Shown here: positions 18,419 to 26,593 of the stretch, in pieces | How the letters are laid out: the number at the start of each line of letters is the position of its first letter | How positions within the stretch are numbered: position 1 is the first letter of the stretch | Assembly (NCBI GenBank): GCA_028821125.1 | Contig: JAPPHD010000116.1 | Location: forward strand, 1 to 49,552 | DNA length: 49,552 bases | Reading direction: 5' to 3' | Source: Gammaproteobacteria bacterium | GTDB taxonomy: Bacteria; Pseudomonadota; Gammaproteobacteria; Pseudomonadales; Azotimanducaceae | Position numbers and translations under genes: made by a program | The notes under the pieces: model-generated | What the model saw: the letters and a program-made list of their open reading frames with translations, nothing else | The model's database searches: none | Told to the model about the DNA's origin: nothing

Positions 18419-19522
18419 ATGCACCTCTTCGACAACCCGGCCTTTGACGACCATGAAGCCGTTCATCACGTCTTCGACAAGACGTCCGGATTGCGCGCCA
18501 TCATCGCGATCCATTCCACCGCACTCGGCCCGGCCGCCGGAGGGTGCCGGCGCTGGCATTACGGGAGCGAGGCGGAAGCCCTGAACGATGTGCTTCGCCT
18601 GTCGAGGGGGATGAGCTACAAGAACGCGCTGGCCGGCTTGCCCTTCGGCGGCGGCAAATGCGTCGTGCTGTGCGAACCCGGCGAAACGAAGTCTGCAGAG
18701 GTCTTCCAGGCACTTGGCGCTGCCGTTGACTCCCTGGGCGGCCGGTACATAACCGGCGAGGATGTGGGTGTCTCCACCCGGGACATGGCGCAGGTGGGAA
18801 CCCGGACGAAATTCGTCTCCGGGCTTCCCCACGTAAACGGCGCCGTCGGCGGCGACCCTTCTCCCTGGACGGCGCTCGGCGTCGCTCTCGGCATGGAAGC
18901 GGCCGCGCGGCGAAAGCTCGGCGCCGGCTCCCTCGAGGGGTTGAGGGTAGCCGTACAGGGTGTCGGCCACGTTGGCTTTCACCTGTGCAGGCTCCTTGCC
19001 GAGCGGGGCGCCCGCCTGGTCGTATCGGACCTGAACGCCGACAACCTCCGACGGACCGTACAGCAGTTCGGCGCCAGGGCCGTGCCACCCGAAGCCATTC
19101 TGTTTCAGGATGTCGAGATCCTGGCGCCGTGCGCCCTCGGCGCGGTGCTGAATGCCCGGACCATCCCCGGTCTGAAGTGCAGGGTCGTCGCCGGTTCCGC
19201 CAACAATCAACTGGAAACCGCCCCGGACGCGATGCGTCTTCACGAGCGGGGCATACTCTTCGCCCCCGACTACGTGATCAACAGCGGCGGGGTCATCTGC
19301 ATCGCCCGGGAGTACCTCGGCGGCTGCACCCGGCAACGGCTGGCGGACGAAGTTCACCGCATCCCGCAACGGCTCACTGCAATCTTCGATGAGTCGGCGC
19401 GTACCGGACGGCCGGCGAGCGTCGTCGCCGACGAGATGGCGGAAATGGTCCTGCACTCCCGTTCCCCGGCTGATTCGTCATCATCCGTTCAAAGCGGCGG
19501 AATGCTGAATTCAGCCGCCTGA
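18419..19522 (+). CDS. Leucine dehydrogenase-type Glu/Leu/Phe/Val dehydrogenase
   Basis: NAD-dependent oxidative deamination of a branched-chain or aromatic amino acid. In the 367-aa product the residues known in Bacillus leucine dehydrogenase are at identical positions: K68 in SYKNALAG, K80 in PFGGGKCVV and D115 in TGEDVGV. A Rossmann motif VQGVGHVGFH follows near 180, then ANNQLE and the YVINSGGVI block. Substrate choice among Leu, Val and Phe cannot be read by eye. GGAG lies 9 nt before the ATG. The AT-rich upstream region with an inverted repeat suggests dedicated regulation. It converges with the DoxX gene across a hairpin at 19549-19568. Confidence 0.9.
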   Translation: MHLFDNPAFDDHEAVHHVFDKTSGLRAIIAIHSTALGPAAGGCRRWHYGSEAEALNDVLRLSRGMSYKNALAGLPFGGGKCVVLCEPGETKSAEVFQALGAAVDSLGGRYITGEDVGVSTRDMAQVGTRTKFVSGLPHVNGAVGGDPSPWTALGVALGMEAAARRKLGAGSLEGLRVAVQGVGHVGFHLCRLLAERGARLVVSDLNADNLRRTVQQFGARAVPPEAILFQDVEILAPCALGAVLNARTIPGLKCRVVAGSANNQLETAPDAMRLHERGILFAPDYVINSGGVICIAREYLGGCTRQRLADEVHRIPQRLTAIFDESARTGRPASVVADEMAEMVLHSRSPADSSSSVQSGGMLNSAA

Positions 19523-19548
19523 GGTGCTCGGAAGACCGGAACTGCGTC

Positions 19549-19568
19549 TTGTCGCGCACGCGCGACAA
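19549..19568. terminator. Hairpin between convergent genes
   Basis: A perfect 8-bp stem TTGTCGCG / CGCGACAA with loop CACG sits midway between the convergent dehydrogenase and DoxX genes. U-tracts are poor on both sides, so a terminator role is only likely from its position. Confidence 0.45.
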
Positions 19569-19610
19569 AACGGCGGCGCGGCTTTCACGCATTCCCATCT
19601 GTCGGCACAG

Positions 19611-20312
19611 CTAACCGCCTGCGCCTTTCGTTACTGAGCGCTCCACGAAAAGACGTACGTAGTAGTCCAGGCTGAAATACCGGCCGCCGCCGATGATGAG
19701 CAGGCCGAGCAGCATGGTCAGGTAGATCGCCGCGAACTCGATGCCGTTGTTGAGCTTGACGATGGCGCCCCGGCCATTCAGGTACCGGTAATCGCCATGC
19801 TCGCGCAGGATGGCTTTCGCCCTGGCGAGCCGCTTCGACGCTTCAATGGTTCGCGCATTCACGTTCTGACATTCCATAAAGCGCACGAATCGGCTCGAAG
19901 CCGCGTGTGCTTCGCTGCCGGGAATGCAGACGGCCGCCGGGCGGGACGGAGCGATCGCCGCCCAGCCATTGTCCAGGTGCACCGACCAGGCCGCCACGAA
20001 CATCGTCACCGCCAAGGGTATGGCGACGACCCGGGTTGCAAGGCCGAACAGCAGCAGAATGCCGCCGAGGAACTCGGTCCAGGATGCGAGAAACCAGGAA
20101 AACTCCGCTGGCAGCACGTTGAACGGAAACGGGAACGAATCGAGAACGTGGACAAACCAGTTCGTACCCGTGAGTTTCTCCCAACCCGAAGCGATGAGAA
20201 CGGGTCCGAGAATGAGCCGAATCAGAAGCGAAGCGACACCGTCCAGGTGCCGGAGTCCCGCCAGGGCGCGGTCATGGGCGCGTCCGATCGCCGTCAAGTG
20301 CGCTTTCAGCAT
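19611..20312 (-). CDS. DoxX-family membrane protein with an insert
   Basis: The 233-aa product has DoxX-type membrane segments: LIRLILGPVLIASGWEKL, FLASWTEFLGGILLLFGLATR, AIPLAVTMFVAAWSVHLD and a last pair around IYLTMLLGLLIIGGG. Between the third and fourth spans lies a hydrophilic insert of about 75 residues (after HLDNGWAAIA) rich in Arg, Lys and Ala, which is longer than in typical DoxX proteins. Family members are small inner-membrane proteins linked to thiosulfate or redox functions; no precise role is assigned. ATG 20312 is preceded by AGGGAG. It sits downstream of the ParB-like gene, 45 bp away. Confidence 0.8.
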   Translation of the reverse strand: MLKAHLTAIGRAHDRALAGLRHLDGVASLLIRLILGPVLIASGWEKLTGTNWFVHVLDSFPFPFNVLPAEFSWFLASWTEFLGGILLLFGLATRVVAIPLAVTMFVAAWSVHLDNGWAAIAPSRPAAVCIPGSEAHAASSRFVRFMECQNVNARTIEASKRLARAKAILREHGDYRYLNGRGAIVKLNNGIEFAAIYLTMLLGLLIIGGGRYFSLDYYVRLFVERSVTKGAGG

Positions 20313-20357
20313 CTGATCTCCCTCTCTGACAAGCCTGACTGCGCCCGGCACCGGGAT

Positions 20358-21473
20358 CTACCCGCCGGGGTCCGCCTCCGCACCGCCGATCGCCCGGACC
20401 ATCGCCCGCTCCCAACCGTCCTGCTGCGACCGCAATACCTCCGCCGCAGCCGCGCAGCGCCACTGATCCCAATCGAGGCCGCTGTCTCGGGCCGCCGCCC
20501 AGATGCATCCCTCGAGCCAGGACCGCGTCACATCCTTGGCTTCCTCGGGCGTCAGGAACGACGCAAGGCGCCTGCCGAGCCGCACTCCGGCCGCCTCGGC
20601 GGTTTCCGTCGCAACCAGCGCCTCGATCTTCTCGGCAAGTTCAGCCAGTTCCGACGGCGTCTGCTCGTGCGCGCGAACGTTGACCGAGAACCAGCCGGCG
20701 CCATCGCGCTCGATTTTCGCGGCGACCACGCCACCGCCCGCCTGACCCTTGCGGCGCACGAATACCACCTCCCGCCGGCTGTCGTCGCCGTCCCCCTCGA
20801 ACAGCAGGTTGTAGAGGCTTCCCGCCGGCACGCCCGGCTGCAGGTTTCTCGCGCGCCTCCTGGCGGACTGACGTTGCGTCTTGTCCACGCACGCATCCGC
20901 CAGGCGGTCCGCCGAGCGGCCCGTGAACTGGTGCATCACCGGGCGCACCAGCCGCTCGATCCAGCGCTCGCCCAGCAGCGCCGTGGCCGTGCGCACCCCC
21001 CGCGACACCGTGCCGCGATGGCAGCCGAGCTGTGCGGCCAGCGCCGACTGGTTCTTGAATACCCCGGCATCCAGCATGACTTTCCACTGCGCGGCGTTCT
21101 CCAGCGGCGAAACGCCTTCCGTCCACTCGTTCTCGCCGTGCATGAGCGCCGCACACTGTGCATCCGTGAAAGACGCCTCGCGCACTTCCGCGCGCCAGCG
21201 CAAACCGGCGCGCCGGCATGCTTCCAGGCGACGCACGCCAAATATGACTTCCACCGTGTGGGTGTCACCCTCCGGCAGGCGCCTGGCGAGCCCCAGTTGC
21301 TGCTGCCCGTCCCGGGCAATGGAGGATGCCAGCGCATTCAGCGAGGCGTCGTCCATGCCTGACCGGGTGCGGTTGTGATACCGCCACGGTCGCGCTTCAG
21401 TCGAATCGAACGTCTCCACGCTCACCGTTTCCACGGTCCCGCCCCGCGTCTCTTCCATGCTGTCGTCTGCCAT
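20358..21473 (-). CDS. Orphan ParB/RepB-like DNA-binding protein
   Basis: The 371-aa product has a ParB N-terminal domain (about residues 12-105, including VIFGVRRLEACRRAG, the counterpart of the GERRxxAxxxAG motif) followed by helix-turn-helix segments (about 139-162, SALAAQLGCHRGTVSRGVR). The C-terminal half resembles plasmid ParB/SopB-type proteins. No parA gene is adjacent, unlike chromosomal or plasmid partition operons, so it may be a relic, a regulator or an accessory centromere-binding protein. GAGGG lies 7 nt before ATG 21473; in-frame ATGs at 21479, 21527 and 21617 are alternatives. Confidence 0.78.
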   Translation of the reverse strand: MADDSMEETRGGTVETVSVETFDSTEARPWRYHNRTRSGMDDASLNALASSIARDGQQQLGLARRLPEGDTHTVEVIFGVRRLEACRRAGLRWRAEVREASFTDAQCAALMHGENEWTEGVSPLENAAQWKVMLDAGVFKNQSALAAQLGCHRGTVSRGVRTATALLGERWIERLVRPVMHQFTGRSADRLADACVDKTQRQSARRRARNLQPGVPAGSLYNLLFEGDGDDSRREVVFVRRKGQAGGGVVAAKIERDGAGWFSVNVRAHEQTPSELAELAEKIEALVATETAEAAGVRLGRRLASFLTPEEAKDVTRSWLEGCIWAAARDSGLDWDQWRCAAAAEVLRSQQDGWERAMVRAIGGAEADPGG

Positions 21474-21712
21474 CGTCATGCCCTCGTTTTCCCTGCCGTT
21501 CGTTTCTCGCACTGCATCTGCAGCCATGGGATAAATCCGCCCGCTGCCAGGCGCCGCTTGAAAGAAAATTGATTGGACCGTCGCGCGGATAATCGGTTCC
21601 ACGCCAAGGCGTGTCAACTGGCCTCGTTCCAGTTCGGTCAGGGTTTGAAGCAGCCGAGGGTACAGACGACTCAGGCGGAGCAGATGCTACTCATGTGCCG
21701 TTCTCCCGCCGT

Positions 21713-22792
21713 TCAGTCACCCGCAACAATAGTGCCCGCCGGGTTTCCCGCAAGCCGTTCCCGGGCTTCCGTCACCATCGCGCCGATCAACTCCGCGCAG
21801 GTCGGCAGGTCGTCGATCAGCCCGGCCACCTGTCCGCTGGGCAGCACACCCTCGTCCGGCCGGCCGTGCACCATGGAATCCTGGATAATCATGGGTGAAT
21901 TGGCGGCCAGCAGCGTCTGGCCGAACGACAGTTCCGACTGCCTCGCCATGGCCCAGGAGGACTTCAGCATCTCTGCGAGGCTCGCGCCGGTCTGCCGCTT
22001 GAAACGCCAGCCGCTGTTGAGGGCAATCAGCAGCAGGCGCAGGCGCGAAGCCCGCTCCAGGGACTCGAGCCGCCGGTTCAGGATCATGCGCTGCGGCAGG
22101 CCGTCGAGCCTGGTGGAAACCTTGATGCGGGTCACCTCGGCTTCGAGGTAACGGGCTTTGGTGGCTGCCGGCGTCGGACTCTCGGCGGTGAGCAGAAAGC
22201 GCGTGCCCATGGCGATGCCGTCGGCGCCGAAGGTGAGCGCCGCCGCGAGCCCGCGCCCGTCCCTGAAGCCGCCGCAGGCCACGACCGGCACGCCGAGGCC
22301 CATGTCGAGGACCTGCGCGAGCAAAAGCCAGGTCGGCGTTTCGCCGGTGTGCCCGCCGCCTTCGCCACCCTGGCAGACCAGAACATCCGCCCCCAACGCC
22401 ACCGCCTTTTTCGCGTGTTTCGCCGCACCGATGGTCGGAACGCAGAGGATGCCCGCCTGTTTCACCTTGTCGATGAGGCTGGCGGAGGGCGCCCGGCCAT
22501 AGGAAATCGCCGCCACCCCCTGTTCGATACAGGCATCGACAATGCGGTCCACGCCCGGCTGGAACGAGTGCACGTTTACACCGAACGGCGCGGCAGTCCT
22601 GCGCTTGATCTCCTTGAGAGCCGAAGCGCACTCCTCGGGCGTCATCACCGCGGCCGCCAGAAAACCCATGGCCCCTGCGGATACCGACGCGACGACCAGA
22701 TCGGGCGTCGCAACCCATCCCATGGCGGTCTGAATGATGGGCACCCGGGACCCCAGCGCTTGCGTCAAGGGCGTTTGGAGCCTGGCCGTCAC
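21713..22792 (-). CDS. ipdC: IpdC-like nitronate monooxygenase-family flavoenzyme
   Basis: The 359-aa product is a 2-nitropropane-dioxygenase-fold FMN enzyme: QTAMGWVATPDLVVASVSAG opening, CQGGEGGGHTGE, and ACGGFRDGRGLAAAL with GADGIAMGTRF for phosphate binding. By itself it would be called nitronate monooxygenase, but it directly follows ipdA and ipdB; in actinobacterial cholesterol clusters the same arrangement contains IpdC, an oxidoreductase of steroid C/D-ring degradation. The GTG start (22792) has AAGGG 7 nt upstream. It is last in the operon. Confidence 0.82.
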   Translation of the reverse strand: MTARLQTPLTQALGSRVPIIQTAMGWVATPDLVVASVSAGAMGFLAAAVMTPEECASALKEIKRRTAAPFGVNVHSFQPGVDRIVDACIEQGVAAISYGRAPSASLIDKVKQAGILCVPTIGAAKHAKKAVALGADVLVCQGGEGGGHTGETPTWLLLAQVLDMGLGVPVVACGGFRDGRGLAAALTFGADGIAMGTRFLLTAESPTPAATKARYLEAEVTRIKVSTRLDGLPQRMILNRRLESLERASRLRLLLIALNSGWRFKRQTGASLAEMLKSSWAMARQSELSFGQTLLAANSPMIIQDSMVHGRPDEGVLPSGQVAGLIDDLPTCAELIGAMVTEARERLAGNPAGTIVAGD

Positions 22793-22801
22793 CGGGCGCC
22801 C

Positions 22802-23587
22802 TTACTCGGCCCTGCGGCCGGGAGGATTGCCCTTGAACACGGTCGCCCTGAGGTTGTGCGGGTCGAGCCGGTCCAGTACGCCGAGTTGCCGGGCCGTCGG
22901 CGCCGCCGTTTCGCCCAGGCCCCCGGTCTGTTCGAGCGCAAAGCCCGTGTTGTCCTGCACTTCCTCGAAAGTGACGCCCGGATGCAGGCTGATGACGCGG
23001 ATCGCATTGCCGGCGCCCTGGAAGTCCATCACGGCGAGGTTGGAGACGATGCGCCGGAGATCCAGAAATTCGGGTTTCCTGCCGCCTGGCCAGCGCGCCG
23101 GGTTGTATCCGGCCCCCGCCACCATGTCGACTTCGCCGGCAACGAAGGTGCGCCTGTCGTGGCTCGGTACGAACATGGAGTTCGCATTGTTGACGGTGTT
23201 GCCCGGGTAGCCGCGCACCCCGAGCAACGCGGCTTTCGGCCGCGCGTAGTCGCCGATCACCGAGATGTTCATCTGGCCGTACCGGTCCACCTGTACCGGC
23301 GTGACCATCGCATGGCGCATGCCCCGGTAAATAATGTCGAAGACCCGCTCGTAGGTCATGAGCCCTTCGATCTTCGGCCGATAGTCGCCGCGCGGGCCCA
23401 CCGGCACGGGTTCGCTGACCAGGTAAGCCTCCCCCTCCGTCATCATCAGGCCAGGCGCAAAGGTGGACTTGGCCAGCGAAGCGGCCAGCCGGGGTACAAG
23501 GCCGATACTGGTGACCATGGTCTCGCCTTCGCCGCGGAACGCTTCCGCGGCGGCGCAGACGCACAGTTCCGCCAGCGAACAGGCCAT
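22802..23587 (-). CDS. ipdB: CoA-transferase-fold subunit beta, IpdB-like
   Basis: The 261-aa product is a family-I CoA-transferase beta-type subunit (EVDMVAGAGYNPARWPGG, SLHPGVTFEEVQDNTGF, LDRLDPHNLRATVF). In steroid degraders the IpdAB heterodimer is not a transferase but hydrolyses the last carbocyclic ring (ring C) of COCHEA-CoA. The usual transferase glutamate context is not obvious here, in line with the IpdAB group. It starts on TGATG shared with ipdA and ends 9 bp before the ipdC start, so the three are one translational unit. Confidence 0.88.
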   Translation of the reverse strand: MACSLAELCVCAAAEAFRGEGETMVTSIGLVPRLAASLAKSTFAPGLMMTEGEAYLVSEPVPVGPRGDYRPKIEGLMTYERVFDIIYRGMRHAMVTPVQVDRYGQMNISVIGDYARPKAALLGVRGYPGNTVNNANSMFVPSHDRRTFVAGEVDMVAGAGYNPARWPGGRKPEFLDLRRIVSNLAVMDFQGAGNAIRVISLHPGVTFEEVQDNTGFALEQTGGLGETAAPTARQLGVLDRLDPHNLRATVFKGNPPGRRAE

Positions 23588-24462
23588 CAGAAAACCGGCA
23601 GCGGCAAGGCTTCGATCCGGGCCGCTCCACCGACCGCCTCCACATAGCCTTCAAGGTCCAGGCCGTCCACGTATTGGGCCCGGTAGCCCGGCCAACCGCC
23701 TTTCGCCGCGGCGCTGTAGTGGCGCAGGTGGTCGACATCGATGCCATAGGCCGGCGCACAGGACGTCGGGTGCGCACCGTGCCTGGCGAGCGCCACCCCA
23801 TGCACCAGGTTGCGCTCGATGGGCATCTGCAGCGCTGTCAGCGGATCGTCGAATGCATCCGTCGGCACGACTTCCTCCGTGGTTAGAAAGGCCTTGCCGG
23901 CGGCGCGGCAGAACCACTCGTCGAAGAAGGGGTCCGGGCCGCTGATGCGCGAATTGCCCAGAGTGTCCGCCTGGTTGACATGACAGATCGCCACATCCAC
24001 CGGCAGCGCGGGCACGGCCACCAGTTCCTCATCGCCATAGGGGGACTTGACCGTTTTGATTTCGGGGTTGGTGGTCAGTACATCCGAGCCGAACCCGACG
24101 CGCGTGGGCAGGAAGGGAAGACGCGCCGCCGCCGCCTTCAGCCCGAGCTGGAACATGCCCTCGTCGAGCTCCATCACCTCGAAGGCCCCCGCCTGGCGCG
24201 CGGCGCGGAAATGCGCTTCAAGAGGCACCAGGTCCATGGAAACGAAGCCGAAAACCAGCTTCCGGACCTTGCCGGCCGCTGCGAGCATGCCCACATCCGG
24301 ACCGCCGAAACTCAGGAGCGTGAGATCGGTTGCCGGTGTCTGAAGAAGTTCCCGCACGAAGGCCATGGGCTTGCGGCGCCCGCCCCAGCCGCCGATGCCG
24401 AGCGTCATGCCGCTTTCGATCCCGGTGGCGATGTCGCGGATGCTGCAGGTCTTGTCAATCAC
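23587..24462 (-). CDS. ipdA: CoA-transferase-fold subunit alpha, IpdA-like
   Basis: The product (291 aa from GTG 24462) shows GMTLGIGGWGGRRKPMAFVREL at its N-terminus, LTLLSFGGPDVGMLAAAGKV, and the long YGDEELVAVPALPVDVAICH-VNQAD block, which match IpdA of cholesterol catabolism. With IpdB it should hydrolytically open the last steroid ring. I prefer GTG 24462 because it gives the usual IpdA N-terminus and clears hsaC; ATG 24492 would overlap hsaC by 23 bp. The stop overlaps ipdB as TGATG. Confidence 0.87.
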   Translation of the reverse strand: MIDKTCSIRDIATGIESGMTLGIGGWGGRRKPMAFVRELLQTPATDLTLLSFGGPDVGMLAAAGKVRKLVFGFVSMDLVPLEAHFRAARQAGAFEVMELDEGMFQLGLKAAAARLPFLPTRVGFGSDVLTTNPEIKTVKSPYGDEELVAVPALPVDVAICHVNQADTLGNSRISGPDPFFDEWFCRAAGKAFLTTEEVVPTDAFDDPLTALQMPIERNLVHGVALARHGAHPTSCAPAYGIDVDHLRHYSAAAKGGWPGYRAQYVDGLDLEGYVEAVGGAARIEALPLPVF

Positions 24463-24469
24463 CCGGGGC

Positions 24470-25366
24470 TTACTCCGGAAAGCTGTAGGCATGGCCCCAG
24501 AGGTCGCCTACGGTGCTCCTGGTGGGCACGAAATCGTCCCAGTCGTACTGCCTGCCGTCGTAGCCGACTTCCACCGGGATGCCGCCGGGGGCGAGAAAAT
24601 AGAACGAGACCATACCGTCGTTGACGTGGCGCCCAAGCGTCGCCGTCAGGGGCAAGCCCGCCGCATTCACCCGGTCCAGACAGGCCCCCACGGCATCGAG
24701 GGTGGTCATCTCCACCATGAGGTGCACAACGCCCGACGGGGCCGGCCCGTTGAAGAGCCCCAGGCTGTGGTGACGGGGGCTCCTCGCATGCAGGAAGTGA
24801 ATGCACATCTCCGGCGCACCGTCGGCCGGAGGCGGTAACGTCAACTCATCGCTCATGCCCAAACCGAACACCTGCCGGTAGAATGCACTGGTGAGGGCAT
24901 GTTCGGCGGCCGGCAGCACCAGGTGACCGAGGCCCAGGTCGTCCGCCACGAACTCAACCCCGCCGATCGGCGACCGGAACACCGAATCCGCACTCCGGCG
25001 GCCATGGAACACCTCGAAGACATTGCCCGACGTATCCGCGCCCCGGGCAAAAGCGTCCACGGCGCGCTCGGCACACTCGACCGGCGACCCGGTCTCGAGG
25101 CTCACGCCATGCTCCGCGAGAGCGGCGGTCAGTCCCGGATAATCGGCGCCGGAGCACTCCCAGCCGGCACAGATGAAGCGATCCTGCTCCGCTTGCTCCA
25201 CAATGAAGCGCACCGGCGCCGAGTCCATGCGCAGGTGAAACGAGCCGCCGGCCCGCGGCCGTGCGCGGAACCCCAGGATCTCTTCCCCGACACTCGCCCA
25301 TTCGGCGGGCTCGCACATACCGATGCGCACATAGCCCAGGGAGGCGATCCTGTTTCCTGCCGTCAT
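24470..25366 (-). CDS. hsaC: Iron-dependent extradiol dioxygenase, HsaC-like
   Basis: Meta-cleaves a catechol, here presumably the A ring of the 3,4-dihydroxy-secosteroid. The 298-aa type-I extradiol dioxygenase has two VOC modules; the iron ligands are H148 (GLGHLVL), H215 (SGVVHLMVE) and E266 (GIPVEVGYDG), with second-sphere H200, H247 and Y256 as in BphC/HsaC. Its start overlaps the preceding 69-aa ORF by ATGA and its end is 7 bp from the preferred ipdA start. Context with hsaA, hsaD and ipdABC makes HsaC more likely than a biphenyl enzyme. Confidence 0.9.
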   Translation of the reverse strand: MTAGNRIASLGYVRIGMCEPAEWASVGEEILGFRARPRAGGSFHLRMDSAPVRFIVEQAEQDRFICAGWECSGADYPGLTAALAEHGVSLETGSPVECAERAVDAFARGADTSGNVFEVFHGRRSADSVFRSPIGGVEFVADDLGLGHLVLPAAEHALTSAFYRQVFGLGMSDELTLPPPADGAPEMCIHFLHARSPRHHSLGLFNGPAPSGVVHLMVEMTTLDAVGACLDRVNAAGLPLTATLGRHVNDGMVSFYFLAPGGIPVEVGYDGRQYDWDDFVPTRSTVGDLWGHAYSFPE

Positions 25367-25572
25367 CGTTGCCCGGCCTGTTCGGCCGCCCGGTCCTTGA
25401 GCTTGCCGAGATCCAGGGTCACGTCGACGATCATTTGCTCCTGACCGCCGACCATGCGGCGCCTGCCCGGTTCAACCGGTATTTCACGCGTGTCGAGCCC
25501 GTAGTCTGCCGCTTCCCGCATCGATCGGTGCAACGCGCCCGCGATCTTGCCGAACCGTACTTCCGCAATCAT
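25363..25572 (-). CDS. Small ORF of 69 aa coupled between hsaD and hsaC, function unknown
   Basis: It starts on TGATG shared with the hsaD stop (ATG 25572) and ends on ATGA shared with the hsaC start, so both junctions are translationally coupled. The basic product MIAEVRFGKIAGALHR... contains PVEPGRRRMVGGQEQMIVDV and a helical C-terminus LDLGKLKDRAAEQAG. No membrane span, Cys cluster or family signature is visible. Conserved coupling on both sides argues for a real gene; a small accessory or stabilising protein of the dioxygenase-hydrolase pair is possible but not shown. A longer upstream frame overlaps hsaD and is not supported. Confidence 0.68.
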   Translation of the reverse strand: MIAEVRFGKIAGALHRSMREAADYGLDTREIPVEPGRRRMVGGQEQMIVDVTLDLGKLKDRAAEQAGQR

Positions 25573-26501
25573 CAGCCGTTGGCCAGAAAGTCGAGGCAGG
25601 CGGCGTTGAAGAACCGGGTGTGCTCCACCATCACCCAGTGTCCGCACTGCGCGATTTCGATGTGACGGGCCGGTTTGCAGGCGCGGGTGATCTTGAAGCC
25701 GCCGCTGGCGGGCAACATCTCGTCGTCGGCGCCCCAGAAACTCAGCACCGGACATCGAATCTCCGACAGTTCGGCTTCCATGTTCGGGATGATCATGCGG
25801 GAGAGTACTTCGGGCGGCTGCTGCTGAAGAATCGCCCAGCGCTCGTCCACCAGTGCATCGGTGACATGCACCGGATCGTACACCAGGGTTTCGAGGACAC
25901 GGCGCAATCCGTCCCGGTCCAGCGCCCCGTCGACGAAGTTGCTGATCATTTTCGCCATGGCGGGCATGGCCAGGTAGGTCTCCAGCTCTTCGATGCCGCC
26001 CGGCGCCATCAGGATCAGCCCGGTTACCCGGTCCGGGTGGTCCAGCGCCGCCCGGATGCTGATTGCGCCACCCAGCGAGTTGCCGATGAGCGCAAAGTTC
26101 GGGATTGCCAGTGCATCGAGCAGCCCGACAAGATGCTCGCTGAAGAACGCGGTGGTGTAGTCACGGTCGGTGGGCTTGGATGAATACCCGAAACCGGGCA
26201 GGTCCGGAACGATGACCCGGTACCCGGCCGTAGCGAACGCATCGACATTCTTCCTGAAATTGCTGTGGCCGCTGGCGCCCGGGCCGCTGCCATGCACAAA
26301 CACGACCGCATCTCCATCGGGGCGTCCATGGCTTCGATAGTGGATGCTCAAATCGCCGACAGACACCGTCTCTCCGCGCGGGGGGCCCTCGAACCCGGCA
26401 GCCACGGCCTCAAGCCCTTCCCGTCGGCGCAATACCGCGGGATTCATGCCGGTAGCCATGTATCCGCAAGCGCGGAGCAGGCGAGTGAAGCCGTGCTCCA
26501 T
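25572..26501 (-). CDS. hsaD: Meta-cleavage-product hydrolase, HsaD-like
   Basis: Hydrolyses the C-C bond of the ring-opened product made by the dioxygenase. The product (309 aa from ATG 26501) is an alpha/beta hydrolase of the MCP-hydrolase class: HGSGPGASGHSNF with the oxyanion glycine run (70-83), nucleophile S142 in GNSLGG, acid in WGADDE (D259/D260) and H288 in CGHWVMVEH. No good ribosome site supports the first ATG; ATG 26459 or 26447 would fit usual HsaD length better. It overlaps the 69-aa ORF by TGATG and lies 92 bp after the hsaA-like gene. Confidence 0.9.
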   Translation of the reverse strand: MEHGFTRLLRACGYMATGMNPAVLRRREGLEAVAAGFEGPPRGETVSVGDLSIHYRSHGRPDGDAVVFVHGSGPGASGHSNFRKNVDAFATAGYRVIVPDLPGFGYSSKPTDRDYTTAFFSEHLVGLLDALAIPNFALIGNSLGGAISIRAALDHPDRVTGLILMAPGGIEELETYLAMPAMAKMISNFVDGALDRDGLRRVLETLVYDPVHVTDALVDERWAILQQQPPEVLSRMIIPNMEAELSEIRCPVLSFWGADDEMLPASGGFKITRACKPARHIEIAQCGHWVMVEHTRFFNAACLDFLANG

Positions 26502-26593
26502 GCGGTTCGTGTCGGAGCCAATCCGTCTGGTATATACTCAACTCTTTGAAAAATAATGACATTTTTGACTATCGGTCCGGCACAAAGGTGGGG

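Noticed and set aside
21717-23801. A 694-codon minus-strand frame across ipdC and ipdB
   Set aside because: Arg/Gly/Pro-rich out-of-frame product overlapping three genes with clear family matches.
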